DNA of 64,000 bases, from assembly GCF_004000275.1 (NCBI RefSeq), contig NZ_RCIP01000006.1, positions 124,001 through 188,000 of the forward strand, in the 5' to 3' direction. The translations under genes and the position numbers were made by a program. Below, in pieces: positions 7,470 through 14,268 of this stretch (position 1 is its first letter; each line of letters begins with the position of its first letter). The DNA comes from Saccharospirillum alexandrii. GTDB taxonomy: Bacteria > Pseudomonadota > Gammaproteobacteria > Pseudomonadales > Natronospirillaceae. The notes beneath the pieces are model-generated. The model was not told the DNA's origin, ran no database searches, and saw nothing but the letters and a program-made list of their open reading frames with translations.

Positions 7470-8006
7470 TTACCAGTACTTTGGGTCATTGAATGCTTCT
7501 ACGCATTTTGATTGTCCATCAATAGCTTGAATAGCATTGCCATCTAATGTTTGACAGAGCCAGCCTTCTGGTTGGCTTAATGTTACGGGAGCTTTAATGG
7601 TTGATTCAGTAATGCATTGAAAACCAACCTTTGAATAATAGTTTGGATCACCATACGTGAAAGCCAAGGTTACGTCTTTCTCTTTTAAAAGACCCAGACC
7701 AAAATTAATCAATTCTTGGCCAATGCCTTTATTTTGACTATCTGTTCTAATGGCTACAGGAGCCATAATGAAAGCATCAATTGGAGTATTAAATGACAGC
7801 CTTGAGAAGAAGATGCAGCCGATTACTTCATTTTTATCAGTGGCAACACAGCCTATTAAATCTTCATCTCTTGTAGTAGCCATAAGGCTATCTACTAACC
7901 CGCCAATGAGTTTTCCCTCTTCTTCGCCTTCTGATTCAGAGAATACTTCAGTGAAAAGCCTTTGTATTTCATCTGCACTATAGTTTGTGTGTAAATCTAA
8001 CTTCAT
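7470..8006 (-). CDS. GNAT-family N-acetyltransferase, YhbS-like (cassette)
   Basis: 178 residues. Motif A reads APVAIRTDSQNKGIGQELI (about residues 82-100), the acetyl-CoA pyrophosphate loop; the following TLAFTYGDPNYYSKVGF is the beta5 region typical of YhbS-like GNATs. The ATG at 8006 has an AAGGAGA ribosome binding site, the strongest in the array, suggesting it can be translated well once transcribed. Substrate unknown; resistance-type or metabolite acetylation are both possible. This is the second GNAT in the array and is not closely related to the first. Confidence 0.85.
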   Translation of the reverse strand: MKLDLHTNYSADEIQRLFTEVFSESEGEEEGKLIGGLVDSLMATTRDEDLIGCVATDKNEVIGCIFFSRLSFNTPIDAFIMAPVAIRTDSQNKGIGQELINFGLGLLKEKDVTLAFTYGDPNYYSKVGFQCITESTIKAPVTLSQPEGWLCQTLDGNAIQAIDGQSKCVEAFNDPKYW

Positions 8007-8045
8007 ATTTTCTCCTTGTCAGAAATCCAACTGGTTTCTGACAGC

Positions 8046-8123
8046 ACATAACGCCCGCAATAAACGGCGCGAGGAACGAGCGTCCGGCGACCGCAGGGAG
8101 CGAATTTAATTGCTTGGTTAGCT
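8046..8123 (-). repeat. attC site
   Basis: Left core ACATAAC (8046-8052) and right core GTTAGCT (8117-8123). Family-A interior with 'gaggaacgagcgtccggcga'. Confidence 0.8.
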
Positions 8124-8126
8124 ATT

Positions 8127-8555
8127 TTAGACCCACTGATTCTCATAAATCGTTCTTCTCAGCGCTCTAGCGGCGAACAGAGCCATTTCTTCTAGCTCTA
8201 TTTCCGACTCTTCAGGATCATCAAGCAGTTTCTGATCATCCCATGGGTCATTTACATGCACCCACTTATTTCGGTACTTCCGTAGCTTGTGCAAATCAGC
8301 TCGAAGGTCGTCTGCTATGGGAGCACCATCAATTAGCTCAAAGAGGCTGCTGCGCTCTTTCTCGGAATACTCGGAGCGCAGATAGGTTTCGATCCCAGAA
8401 ACTGCCGTCAGTATTGATGCCAGGTTCGTTCCATGCGCAAACGCCAGGTCCGACTCCCGGACAATAAAAGAGCACCACTCTGACAGGATGACCCCGCCTT
8501 TTAAGAGCTCTTCATCAAGCGACACTATTTGGTTCCAACGTTCATCTTCGTTCAT
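8127..8555 (-). CDS. HEPN-like small protein with R-x4-H motif (cassette)
   Basis: 142 residues, mainly helical. The segment LRKYRNKWVHVNDPW contains R-N-x-x-x-H, the HEPN signature, preceded by a helix (VSGIETYLRSEYSEKERSS) as in abortive-infection HEPN proteins. It is not obviously related to the other R-x4-H cassette product at 5.3-5.8 kb outside this motif. Function may be RNase toxin, nucleotide-binding partner or regulator; the sequence alone does not tell. Start ATG at 8555. Confidence 0.6.
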   Translation of the reverse strand: MNEDERWNQIVSLDEELLKGGVILSEWCSFIVRESDLAFAHGTNLASILTAVSGIETYLRSEYSEKERSSLFELIDGAPIADDLRADLHKLRKYRNKWVHVNDPWDDQKLLDDPEESEIELEEMALFAARALRRTIYENQWV

Positions 8556-8557
8556 AT

Positions 8558-8595
8558 GGCTAACAGTTTATTATGATAATGCTGTCTCGTTGACA
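8558..8595 (-). repeat. Possible short attC site
   Basis: GGCTAAC (8558-8564) and GTTGACA (8589-8595) enclose TAACAGTTTATTATG, the same motif as at 3816. It would overlap the 3' end of the gene at 8571-8945. Confidence 0.35.
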
Positions 8596-8945
8596 TAGCG
8601 TTTCTGATGAAAATAGAGACCCAAAAGGAAAGGAACCGCAAAAACAAGCTCCACAATTAGAGATGCATCTAAGGCACTTACCTGCCCAAATCGGGGAATC
8701 CCTCCTATGCGGAACGCAAAGATATACAAGAGGGTTGCACCCGAAACAAGTATGAAGTGATATTGCCAGACCTCGCCGTTAAGGTATTGCTTATCGAACG
8801 CAAGTAAGAATAATGGTACTGCCATGCTGTAATATAACAATAGGTGTGCCAAATCAAAGGCTGATATCTCAGGATAACTAGGTATAGCTAACGTAGCGAG
8901 TATCGTGTTTACGACATACAGCCCAAATAGTATTTTCCATTTCAT
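8571..8945 (-). CDS. Small membrane protein, four TM helices (cassette)
   Basis: 124 residues with four hydrophobic stretches (about 4-20, 30-49, 62-80, 93-112), N-terminus MKWKILFGLYVVNT. No domain recognised. ATG start at 8945. It ends only 15 bases from the start of the HEPN-like gene, separated by the short TAACAGTTT-type junction. Confidence 0.6.
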   Translation of the reverse strand: MKWKILFGLYVVNTILATLAIPSYPEISAFDLAHLLLYYSMAVPLFLLAFDKQYLNGEVWQYHFILVSGATLLYIFAFRIGGIPRFGQVSALDASLIVELVFAVPFLLGLYFHQKRYVNETALS

Positions 8946-8964
8946 AATTGGTCACTCGATTTAT

Positions 8965-9048
8965 TAATAACGCCGCCAACATGCGCGGCTACGAAATGGA
9001 GGCGAAGCCGCAATGTAGTAGGCGTCGCCGTGCTTGGCCTTGTTAATT
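8965..9048 (-). repeat. attC site
   Basis: Left core TAATAAC (8965-8971), right core GTTAATT (9042-9048). The inner part, with aacatgcgcggc and gtcgccgtgcttgg, is closely similar to the site at 9497-9580, defining attC family B. Confidence 0.8.
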
Positions 9049-9477
9049 TGGCTTCGACCTCACGCCAACTGAATTGTGAGAAGGCTGAAACTGCTCAATC
9101 AAATACTCTTCTAGGCTTGGAGCCTCGAAGAATTCACCGATGCTAGCAGTAACGATAAAATGAGGTTTTACGCGCCATTCCGTTTCCTTTATTCGACAGC
9201 TCCTATCGCTGGCGTACATAAAATAGGAACTCAATCGACTCCCAAGATTCTTCGCCTTGCCAATGTAGAGTAGTGAGAGGTTTTCATCGAAAATAAAGTA
9301 GACGCCCGGAAGGCCATTATTCGGCCAAGTTCTTGGCCAAGAGTGTTCACTACCCTTGCGCTCTTCGACTGGAAAAAGGTCGTAGACACTACTGACCCTT
9401 GGAGGAGCCAAATTAGGGTGACGATAATTTTGATGATAGCTATCAATTTCACGCTTGATTACTTCGAGACTTTCCAT
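9043..9477 (-). CDS. GIY-YIG nuclease-family protein (cassette)
   Basis: 144 residues. The GIY-YIG domain is in the C-terminal two thirds: GVYFIFDENLSLLYIGKAKN gives the paired G-[VI]-Y and Y-I-G strands, GSRLSSYF holds the conserved Arg helix, and EAPSLEEYLIEQFQPSHN holds the catalytic Glu and C-terminal Asn region. Such domains cut DNA through a single metal-dependent site; free-standing small versions occur in mobile elements, repair and defence. The N-terminal 50 residues are unassigned. ATG at 9477 with AGGAGAG upstream. Confidence 0.85.
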   Translation of the reverse strand: MESLEVIKREIDSYHQNYRHPNLAPPRVSSVYDLFPVEERKGSEHSWPRTWPNNGLPGVYFIFDENLSLLYIGKAKNLGSRLSSYFMYASDRSCRIKETEWRVKPHFIVTASIGEFFEAPSLEEYLIEQFQPSHNSVGVRSKPN

Positions 9478-9496
9478 AGCGACGAACTCTCCTAGA

Positions 9497-9580
9497 AATT
9501 AACGCTTGCAGCATGCGCGCCCTTGAAATGGAGCCGAAGGCGCAATGTAAAGGGTATCGCCGTGCCTGCACTGGTTAGGC
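9497..9580 (-). repeat. attC site
   Basis: Left core AATTAAC (9497-9503), right core GTTAGGC (9574-9580), which fits the GTTRRRY consensus exactly. Family B, like 8965-9048. Confidence 0.8.
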
Positions 9581-9979
9581 ATCGATGCCTCCTCCAACGT
9601 CTCGCTTCAATTTCTCTAGAGTCAGGCGCGCAATTTCATCTTGCACCGGCTGAACCTCAGTGTGCCATTTCTTGAATCCGTACCACATCATCCCAAGTCC
9701 AGCTGCGAGAATTACCGCAAGACAAACCATAAACGTTCTCTTGTTGATGGTTGCAATTTCTAGCTTCCGGTCTAACACCAAAAATCGCGCCTCTTCTGGC
9801 ACGGAGCGCACTGGATCGGCTTTCAACGTTTCATATTCAACTGCTACTTCAAATGCCAAATCATTAGTTGACTTATTCACATAAAGCATTGCACCGATTG
9901 AGAAAACGGTCAGGAGAAGCCCAAACAATGCATAGAACTTGTAGATGTTGTCAGTCGGCAGCGGAACACGATTTTCCAT
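9575..9979 (-). CDS. Membrane protein with two TM helices (cassette)
   Basis: 134 residues. TM helices at about 15-34 and 82-101 with a 45-residue charged loop between them and a helical, basic C-terminal tail (DEIARLTLEKLKRDVGGG). Topology resembles small signal-transducing or channel-accessory proteins but no family is recognised. ATG at 9979; the stop lies in the right core of the attC. Confidence 0.6.
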   Translation of the reverse strand: MENRVPLPTDNIYKFYALFGLLLTVFSIGAMLYVNKSTNDLAFEVAVEYETLKADPVRSVPEEARFLVLDRKLEIATINKRTFMVCLAVILAAGLGMMWYGFKKWHTEVQPVQDEIARLTLEKLKRDVGGGIDA

Positions 9980-10003
9980 TCGGAATCCTAGGATTTGGTT
10001 TTG

Positions 10004-10078
10004 GCCTAACGCCGTAAACAGCCGCGAGTGAAACGAGTCGGGCAGCCGAAGGCTGCGAACTGGTTTACTTTGTTATGT
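10004..10078 (-). repeat. attC site
   Basis: Left core GCCTAAC (10004-10010), right core GTTATGT (10072-10078), inner hairpins gcagccgaaggctgc and acgagtcg. Related to family A at its left half. Confidence 0.8.
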
Positions 10079-10101
10079 GCTTTTTCTAGTTTTAACATTG
10101 T

Positions 10102-10425
10102 TTAAGATAATGAAGCCAATATTTTTAATTTAATAATTTGCAATTCCGTAAGTTTTCCGGAATTTATAAGTTCTTTAGCAAAACCTTTAGCCATCGGCTT
10201 ATCGTTATCGTCGTTAATAAGCTCGGCTACTTCTTCAATTTGCTGATCCGTAAAGGTTTGATGGGCTTTAAGCCAATTGATAAAGGCACCATATCGGTAA
10301 TGTTCCCATCCCTCGTGGCCGGTTTCATTGTAATCTTTTAACTGCAATTCAAAAAACGAAGTTGTCAAAACGTGGGTTTCCAACCACCGATTCGAGTATC
10401 CAAATTTTGCTAGTAGATCATTCAT
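10102..10425 (-). CDS. Hypothetical cassette protein, first cassette of the array (107 aa)
   Basis: 107 residues, soluble and helical, with aromatic residues in HEGWEHYRYGAFINWLKAHQ and an acidic stretch ELINDDNDKPMAKG. No family recognised. It is the promoter-proximal cassette: nothing cassette-like lies to its right. ATG at 10425; only a short spacer separates it from the boundary core site. Confidence 0.6.
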   Translation of the reverse strand: MNDLLAKFGYSNRWLETHVLTTSFFELQLKDYNETGHEGWEHYRYGAFINWLKAHQTFTDQQIEEVAELINDDNDKPMAKGFAKELINSGKLTELQIIKLKILASLS

Positions 10426-10436
10426 ACGGAGCCGTC

Positions 10437-10473
10437 ACATAACAGTTTGTTCATCGTCGTTCCCGACGATGAT
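10437..10473 (-). other. Right boundary of the cassette array (attI-like or attC-like core plus hairpin)
   Basis: ACATAAC (10437-10443; GTTATGT on the minus strand) forms a recombination core in front of the first cassette. Next to it is a perfect 9-bp stem with a 4-base loop (TCATCGTCG / CGACGATGA, 10452-10473). No second GTT core of matching sequence follows, so this is either the array's attI-like end or a truncated attC. Confidence 0.4.
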
Positions 10474-11159
10474 TCCGGAATTAGTAACTTAAACGCAATC
10501 ACGCAATTTCGCTAGAACCCAGTGATAGAGCGGCTTTAGTCGATATCAAACTCCTCAATCCGCACATATCAGAACCGGAAAAACCGTCTGTTTAGACAAT
10601 GATTCCCGATATCAGTGTCTCCAGCGACACATATTCCAGATATTCCTCCATATCTGCGTCGCACTCTGGTGCGAAGCGGCACACTACCCAATAAGATTTC
10701 AAGCCAAATCAGGGCAGGTTCATCACGTTAGGGGGAAGGTCAGGGGTGTCGGGGGCTACTGGCAGAAACGGTGGCTATTAATCGTGCAGACTCGCTACCG
10801 CCCGGCCGGTTACAGGGCACACCAAGGGATTTGAGTTGTCCGATTACCATGTCACTGCGGAGTGATGATGGCAAGTATTTATTGGTAGGTTATTTTCAAT
10901 TGGCGTTGAGGTCAGGCGCCGACCGGTACCGGGTTTCGCAGCAGGCAGGAATGCCTGCGTAAAGGTTCGGTGGGGCTGGTATGCCCCTGCAAGATCGGTC
11001 GAACGTCGGTGGCGGTTCGGTACGGGTTCCGGCTAGGGGTGGGTTTAGCAGCTGGTCAGGCAACCCTGGAACCCTACGGTTTACTCTGGGCGAGCGGTGG
11101 TAGGGTTTTGGGGTTTGTTTTGCCTCGTGTCGCCCAGGGGACTGGGTTTTGGGGGCCTG
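10474..11159. other. Non-coding gap between array and hpt; no integrase
   Basis: About 690 bases with no frame I can support on either strand. It holds two perfect hairpins (GCAGGCA-GGAA-TGCCTGC, 10941-10958; GGGGC-TGGTAT-GCCCC, 10972-10987). I found no integron integrase motif, tRNA or transposase remnant. The left third is AT-richer like the cassettes and the right half GC-rich like the core, so the compositional boundary falls here. Confidence 0.6.
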
Positions 11160-11717
11160 TTATAGCCCTTTCACCGCATAAATGCCCGGCGCGTTGCGCC
11201 AGTAGCCTTTGTAGTCCATGCCATAGCCGAACACATAGCGGTCTTCGCATTGCAGGCCGATGTAGTCGGGGATGATGTCGGGGCGAGCTTTGCGGTCGTG
11301 TTGTTTATCCACCAACACAGCGATGTGGATTTCGGACGCGCCTTCTTTGTGGGCGTGGTCAACAATGGCGCCGAGGGTGGAGCCTTCGTCGTAAATGTCG
11401 TCAACAATGAGGATGGCGCGGTCTTTCAGGGATTGCTGTGGATAAGTACGCCACTCCAGGTCGGCGCCGCGGGTTTCGTCGCGGTAACGGGTGGCGTGGA
11501 GGTAGCTGATTTCGAGTGGGAAGCCGAGTTTGGTCACCAGTTTGCCGGTGAGCACCAGGCCGCCGTTCATCACGCTGAAAACGATGGGGTTTTTCTGGGC
11601 CAGATCCTGCGAAATGCCGACCGCCATGTTATCGATGGCTTGCTCGACCTGTGCTTCTGTAAACAGGCAATCAGCTTCATTCCAGACTTGCTGGATATCA
11701 GACGGGATGGCGGTCAT
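11160..11717 (-). CDS. hpt: Hypoxanthine-guanine phosphoribosyltransferase
   Basis: 185 residues, normal family length. It converts hypoxanthine or guanine plus PRPP into IMP or GMP in purine salvage. The PRPP-binding loop is clear (AILIVDDIYDEGSTLGA, about residues 98-114), as is the N-terminal SVMNGGLVLTGKL loop and the C-terminal base-binding part (GLQCEDRYVFGYGMDYKGYWRN is the hood region). It is the first core-genome gene to the right of the cassette array and is divergent from folA. ATG at 11717. Confidence 0.93.
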   Translation of the reverse strand: MTAIPSDIQQVWNEADCLFTEAQVEQAIDNMAVGISQDLAQKNPIVFSVMNGGLVLTGKLVTKLGFPLEISYLHATRYRDETRGADLEWRTYPQQSLKDRAILIVDDIYDEGSTLGAIVDHAHKEGASEIHIAVLVDKQHDRKARPDIIPDYIGLQCEDRYVFGYGMDYKGYWRNAPGIYAVKGL

Positions 11718-11855
11718 TGCTGCCTCTGTGGTCAGGTTTTAAACGGGGGGCGAACTTTAGCGGCTCCTTGAGTGCGGTGCAAGCGGAGCGACAGACTGTT
11801 CACTGTTCGGTAGTATAGTCGCTGTTTTTTAACACGAATACCGACGGAGAGATCG

Positions 11856-12368
11856 ATGCACATCGCCCTCATCTGGGCCATGGCCCGCAATGGCGTCATA
11901 GGCCGGGACAACAAGCTGCCCTGGTATCTGCCGGAAGACCTCAAGTACTTCAAACGGGTCACAACCGGCAAACCCGTCATCATGGGCCGTAAAACCTACG
12001 ACAGCATTGGCCGGCCCCTGCCCAACCGCACCAACATTGTGGTCACCCGGGATTCCAGCCTTAACCTGGAAGGCGTTAAGGTCGTTACCAGCCTGGAAGA
12101 CGCGCTGGATATCGCCCGGGCTGAATCGGTGATCAGTGATGTCGATGAGGTGATTGTGATGGGCGGCGCCGAGATCTATGCCCAGGCCCTGCCGCATGCC
12201 GACCGGCTTTATGTCACTCTGGTACACGCCGAGGTTGAAGGCGACGCCGTCTTCCCGCCGATTGATCTGGACGCTTACCAGGAATTGGCGCGGGAAGATT
12301 TCAACGCCGAAGGCCCCAACCCGTACGACTATTCCTTTGTCGTTTACGAGCGGCCCGAAGCCGATTGA
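11856..12368 (+). CDS. folA: Dihydrofolate reductase
   Basis: 170 residues. Reduces dihydrofolate to tetrahydrofolate with NADPH. Visible family elements: MHIALIWAMARNGVIGRDN (substrate and Met20-like loop), LPWYLPEDLKYFKR (active-site acidic residue), GKPVIMGRKTYDSIG (cofactor site), and VMGGAEIYAQAL. The ATG has GGAGAG upstream. It is a chromosomal-type enzyme; although close to an integron array it is on the other strand, lacks attC sites and is not a dfr resistance cassette. It converges with the efflux gene that follows, with only six bases between the stops. Confidence 0.96.
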   Translation: MHIALIWAMARNGVIGRDNKLPWYLPEDLKYFKRVTTGKPVIMGRKTYDSIGRPLPNRTNIVVTRDSSLNLEGVKVVTSLEDALDIARAESVISDVDEVIVMGGAEIYAQALPHADRLYVTLVHAEVEGDAVFPPIDLDAYQELAREDFNAEGPNPYDYSFVVYERPEAD

Positions 12369-12374
12369 ATCGCA

Positions 12375-13592
12375 CTACTCTTCAACAAAGCCGTTCAGCC
12401 CCATCCAGGTGCAGAACAGGGAAGCGCTGCCGAAGATCGTGAACCCCGCGACCAGCGGGATCAGGGTGTCGTTGAAGAACAACCCCACCAGGTAAGAGAG
12501 CGGCACCGAGATAAAGCTAGTCAGGGAGCCAATCAGTGCCGCGCCCAGGCCCGCCACCTTGCCCAATGGCTGCATCGCCATCGCATTCAGGTTGCCGAAC
12601 AACAGGCCAACCGAGAAAAAGCCGCTGGCACCGATCACCATAAACTGCCCAATCGGCGGTAGCCCGCCCTGCAGCAATGCCAGCACCCAGAGCAAGGCGA
12701 AGCAGCCAATAAAGCCAAACAACGCCAGATAACTGATCAGCCGGGTGCCAAAGCGCATCACCAGCCGGCTGTTGACGTAAGACGCCACGCCAATGGAGCC
12801 CGCCATGGCGGCGAAATAGAGCGGAAAACGGTCACCCACGTCGTAGAGTTCCTGATAAATCGCCTGGGCCGAACTCAGGTAGGTGAGAAACCCCCCGAAA
12901 ATAAAACCCGCCGCCGCGGTGAACCACATGGCGCTGCGCGTGGTCAGCACAATACCGGCATCGCGCAGCAAGGCTGTCCAGGCAAAAGGCTTGCGTTTGG
13001 CTTTGGGCAGGGTTTCCGGGTGACGCCAGCCGAACCAGACGGTGATGACAAGCGCCAGGCCAATGAACACCGCGAAAATCATCCGCCAGTTGGAGAGTTT
13101 GACCACTAACTGGCCAATCGCCGGGGCAATCATCGGCACGATGATGAACACCATCATGATGAACGACATCACCTGCGCCATGGCGCGGCCAATGTAGCGG
13201 TCGCGGATGATCGCGACAGAGACAATGCGCGGGCCCGAAACCCCAAAGCCCTGCACCAGCCGGCCAAACAGCATCCACTCCAGTGTCTGCGCCTGCATCG
13301 ACATCAACGAGCCCACGGTAAAACAGACCAGCCCGCTGAAAATCGAGGGCCGCCGACCAATGACGTCGGATAGCGGGCCATAGAACAATTGGCCGAAGGC
13401 CATGCCCAGCACCAGAAAGGTGATGATCATGTGGGTTTGGGCGATGTCGCTGATGCCCAGGTCGGCGGCAATGGCGGGCATGGCCGGTAGCATGGCATCC
13501 ATACTCAGGGCGACAAGCGATGTCATCAGCGCCATTAGGGTGACGAATTCAGGCAGGCGCATCTCGGGGCGAGCGGGGGGTGCGGTGGTCAT
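12375..13592 (-). CDS. MFS drug-resistance transporter, Bcr/CflA family
   Basis: 405 residues with about 12 membrane segments. The N-terminal half carries the MFS motif between helices 2 and 3 (GPLSDVIGRRPSIFSG) and SMDAMLPAMPAIAADLG, characteristic of Bcr/CflA drug:proton antiporters that export bicyclomycin, sulfonamides or similar compounds. Substrate cannot be predicted. The start ATG at 13592 follows no very clear ribosome binding site. Runs leftwards towards folA. Confidence 0.88.
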   Translation of the reverse strand: MTTAPPARPEMRLPEFVTLMALMTSLVALSMDAMLPAMPAIAADLGISDIAQTHMIITFLVLGMAFGQLFYGPLSDVIGRRPSIFSGLVCFTVGSLMSMQAQTLEWMLFGRLVQGFGVSGPRIVSVAIIRDRYIGRAMAQVMSFIMMVFIIVPMIAPAIGQLVVKLSNWRMIFAVFIGLALVITVWFGWRHPETLPKAKRKPFAWTALLRDAGIVLTTRSAMWFTAAAGFIFGGFLTYLSSAQAIYQELYDVGDRFPLYFAAMAGSIGVASYVNSRLVMRFGTRLISYLALFGFIGCFALLWVLALLQGGLPPIGQFMVIGASGFFSVGLLFGNLNAMAMQPLGKVAGLGAALIGSLTSFISVPLSYLVGLFFNDTLIPLVAGFTIFGSASLFCTWMGLNGFVEE

Positions 13593-13683
13593 TGTGGTTC
13601 AGTCCGGAACGGGTCGGCGGCAGAAGTACCGGCGACGCAAACACGCAGTTTACCACGCTTTGCTGCACCTTTCGGGTGGCGCT

Positions 13684-14132
13684 CTAAGTCAGTGACTTAT
13701 GGCAGCTTGGGCGGAGCCAGTGACAACCCAGGGCACGTTGCAGTCGCACCAAATAGCCAGAGATTGGGCGGTGGGCAGCTCCGATTGCCATCGCTGGTTG
13801 AGCACTTTTTACGCATTGGGCAGCAGGGTAATAGGTCTGGAGAGCCTTCGAACACTTCCCCCCAAGGTGCTGCAACTGACTTTCCAGCCGGGCAACCCTG
13901 TCGGTTGGTTCATGCGAAGTGTCAGACGCATCTTTACCAACAGCGAGTTTGAAAAATGGCGTTAACCGCTCCATCACATCCTCAGATGTGAAAGGTTTAA
14001 CAATGAAGCCGTTCCGCCCGACGCGATGTCTGGCTATGACCGATTGATGATCACCCCGGTGCGAGTGCTGCCAACAGTGGTGAGCACCAGTTCACGCATC
14101 AGCGAGTTGTCTTCTAGGGTTAACATGTTCAT
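13684..14132 (-). pseudogene. Decayed CheY-like response-regulator gene
   Basis: On the minus strand an ATG at 14132 begins MNMLTLEDNSLMRELVLTTVG, the N-terminus of a receiver domain with an acidic pocket residue, but the frame stops after 32 codons. Further along, in another frame, comes VGRNGFIVKPFTSEDVMERL (about 13965-14020), the C-terminal end of a receiver domain with its conserved Lys-Pro. The middle, including the phosphoacceptor Asp, is missing. A residual 97-codon open frame (13684-13977) continues to a tail without recognisable domains. This is best explained as a remnant with an internal deletion and frame loss. Confidence 0.7.
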
Positions 14133-14268
14133 GACTGCAGCGCACTGCCTATTTGGCACGGCGTAAGCTAGACTACCGTCAATACAGGTTCAAAGCCATG
14201 CGACCCCGGCCGAACGGAAGTGTCGTTGAACACACGTTAACAACAGATTCTGCGATAGCGAGGTAACA

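Noticed and set aside
302-10078. Regularly repeated palindromes as a CRISPR array
   Set aside because: The repeats are 50-100 bp, diverse in sequence and spaced by whole genes, which is the attC pattern.
10771-10962. Plus-strand open frame of 63 codons in the gap before hpt
   Set aside because: No ribosome binding site, no recognisable sequence and composition of random GC-rich DNA.
10444-11159. Integron integrase remnant
   Set aside because: No tyrosine-recombinase motif could be found on either strand by eye; only a profile search could exclude a very decayed one.
11856-12368. folA near an integron could be a trimethoprim-resistance dfr cassette
   Set aside because: It is on the opposite strand to all cassettes, has no attC, has core-genome composition and is of the chromosomal type.
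13692-13965. Plus-strand open frames across the response-regulator remnant
   Set aside because: The opposite strand holds recognisable receiver-domain fragments, and the plus-strand frames have no family features.
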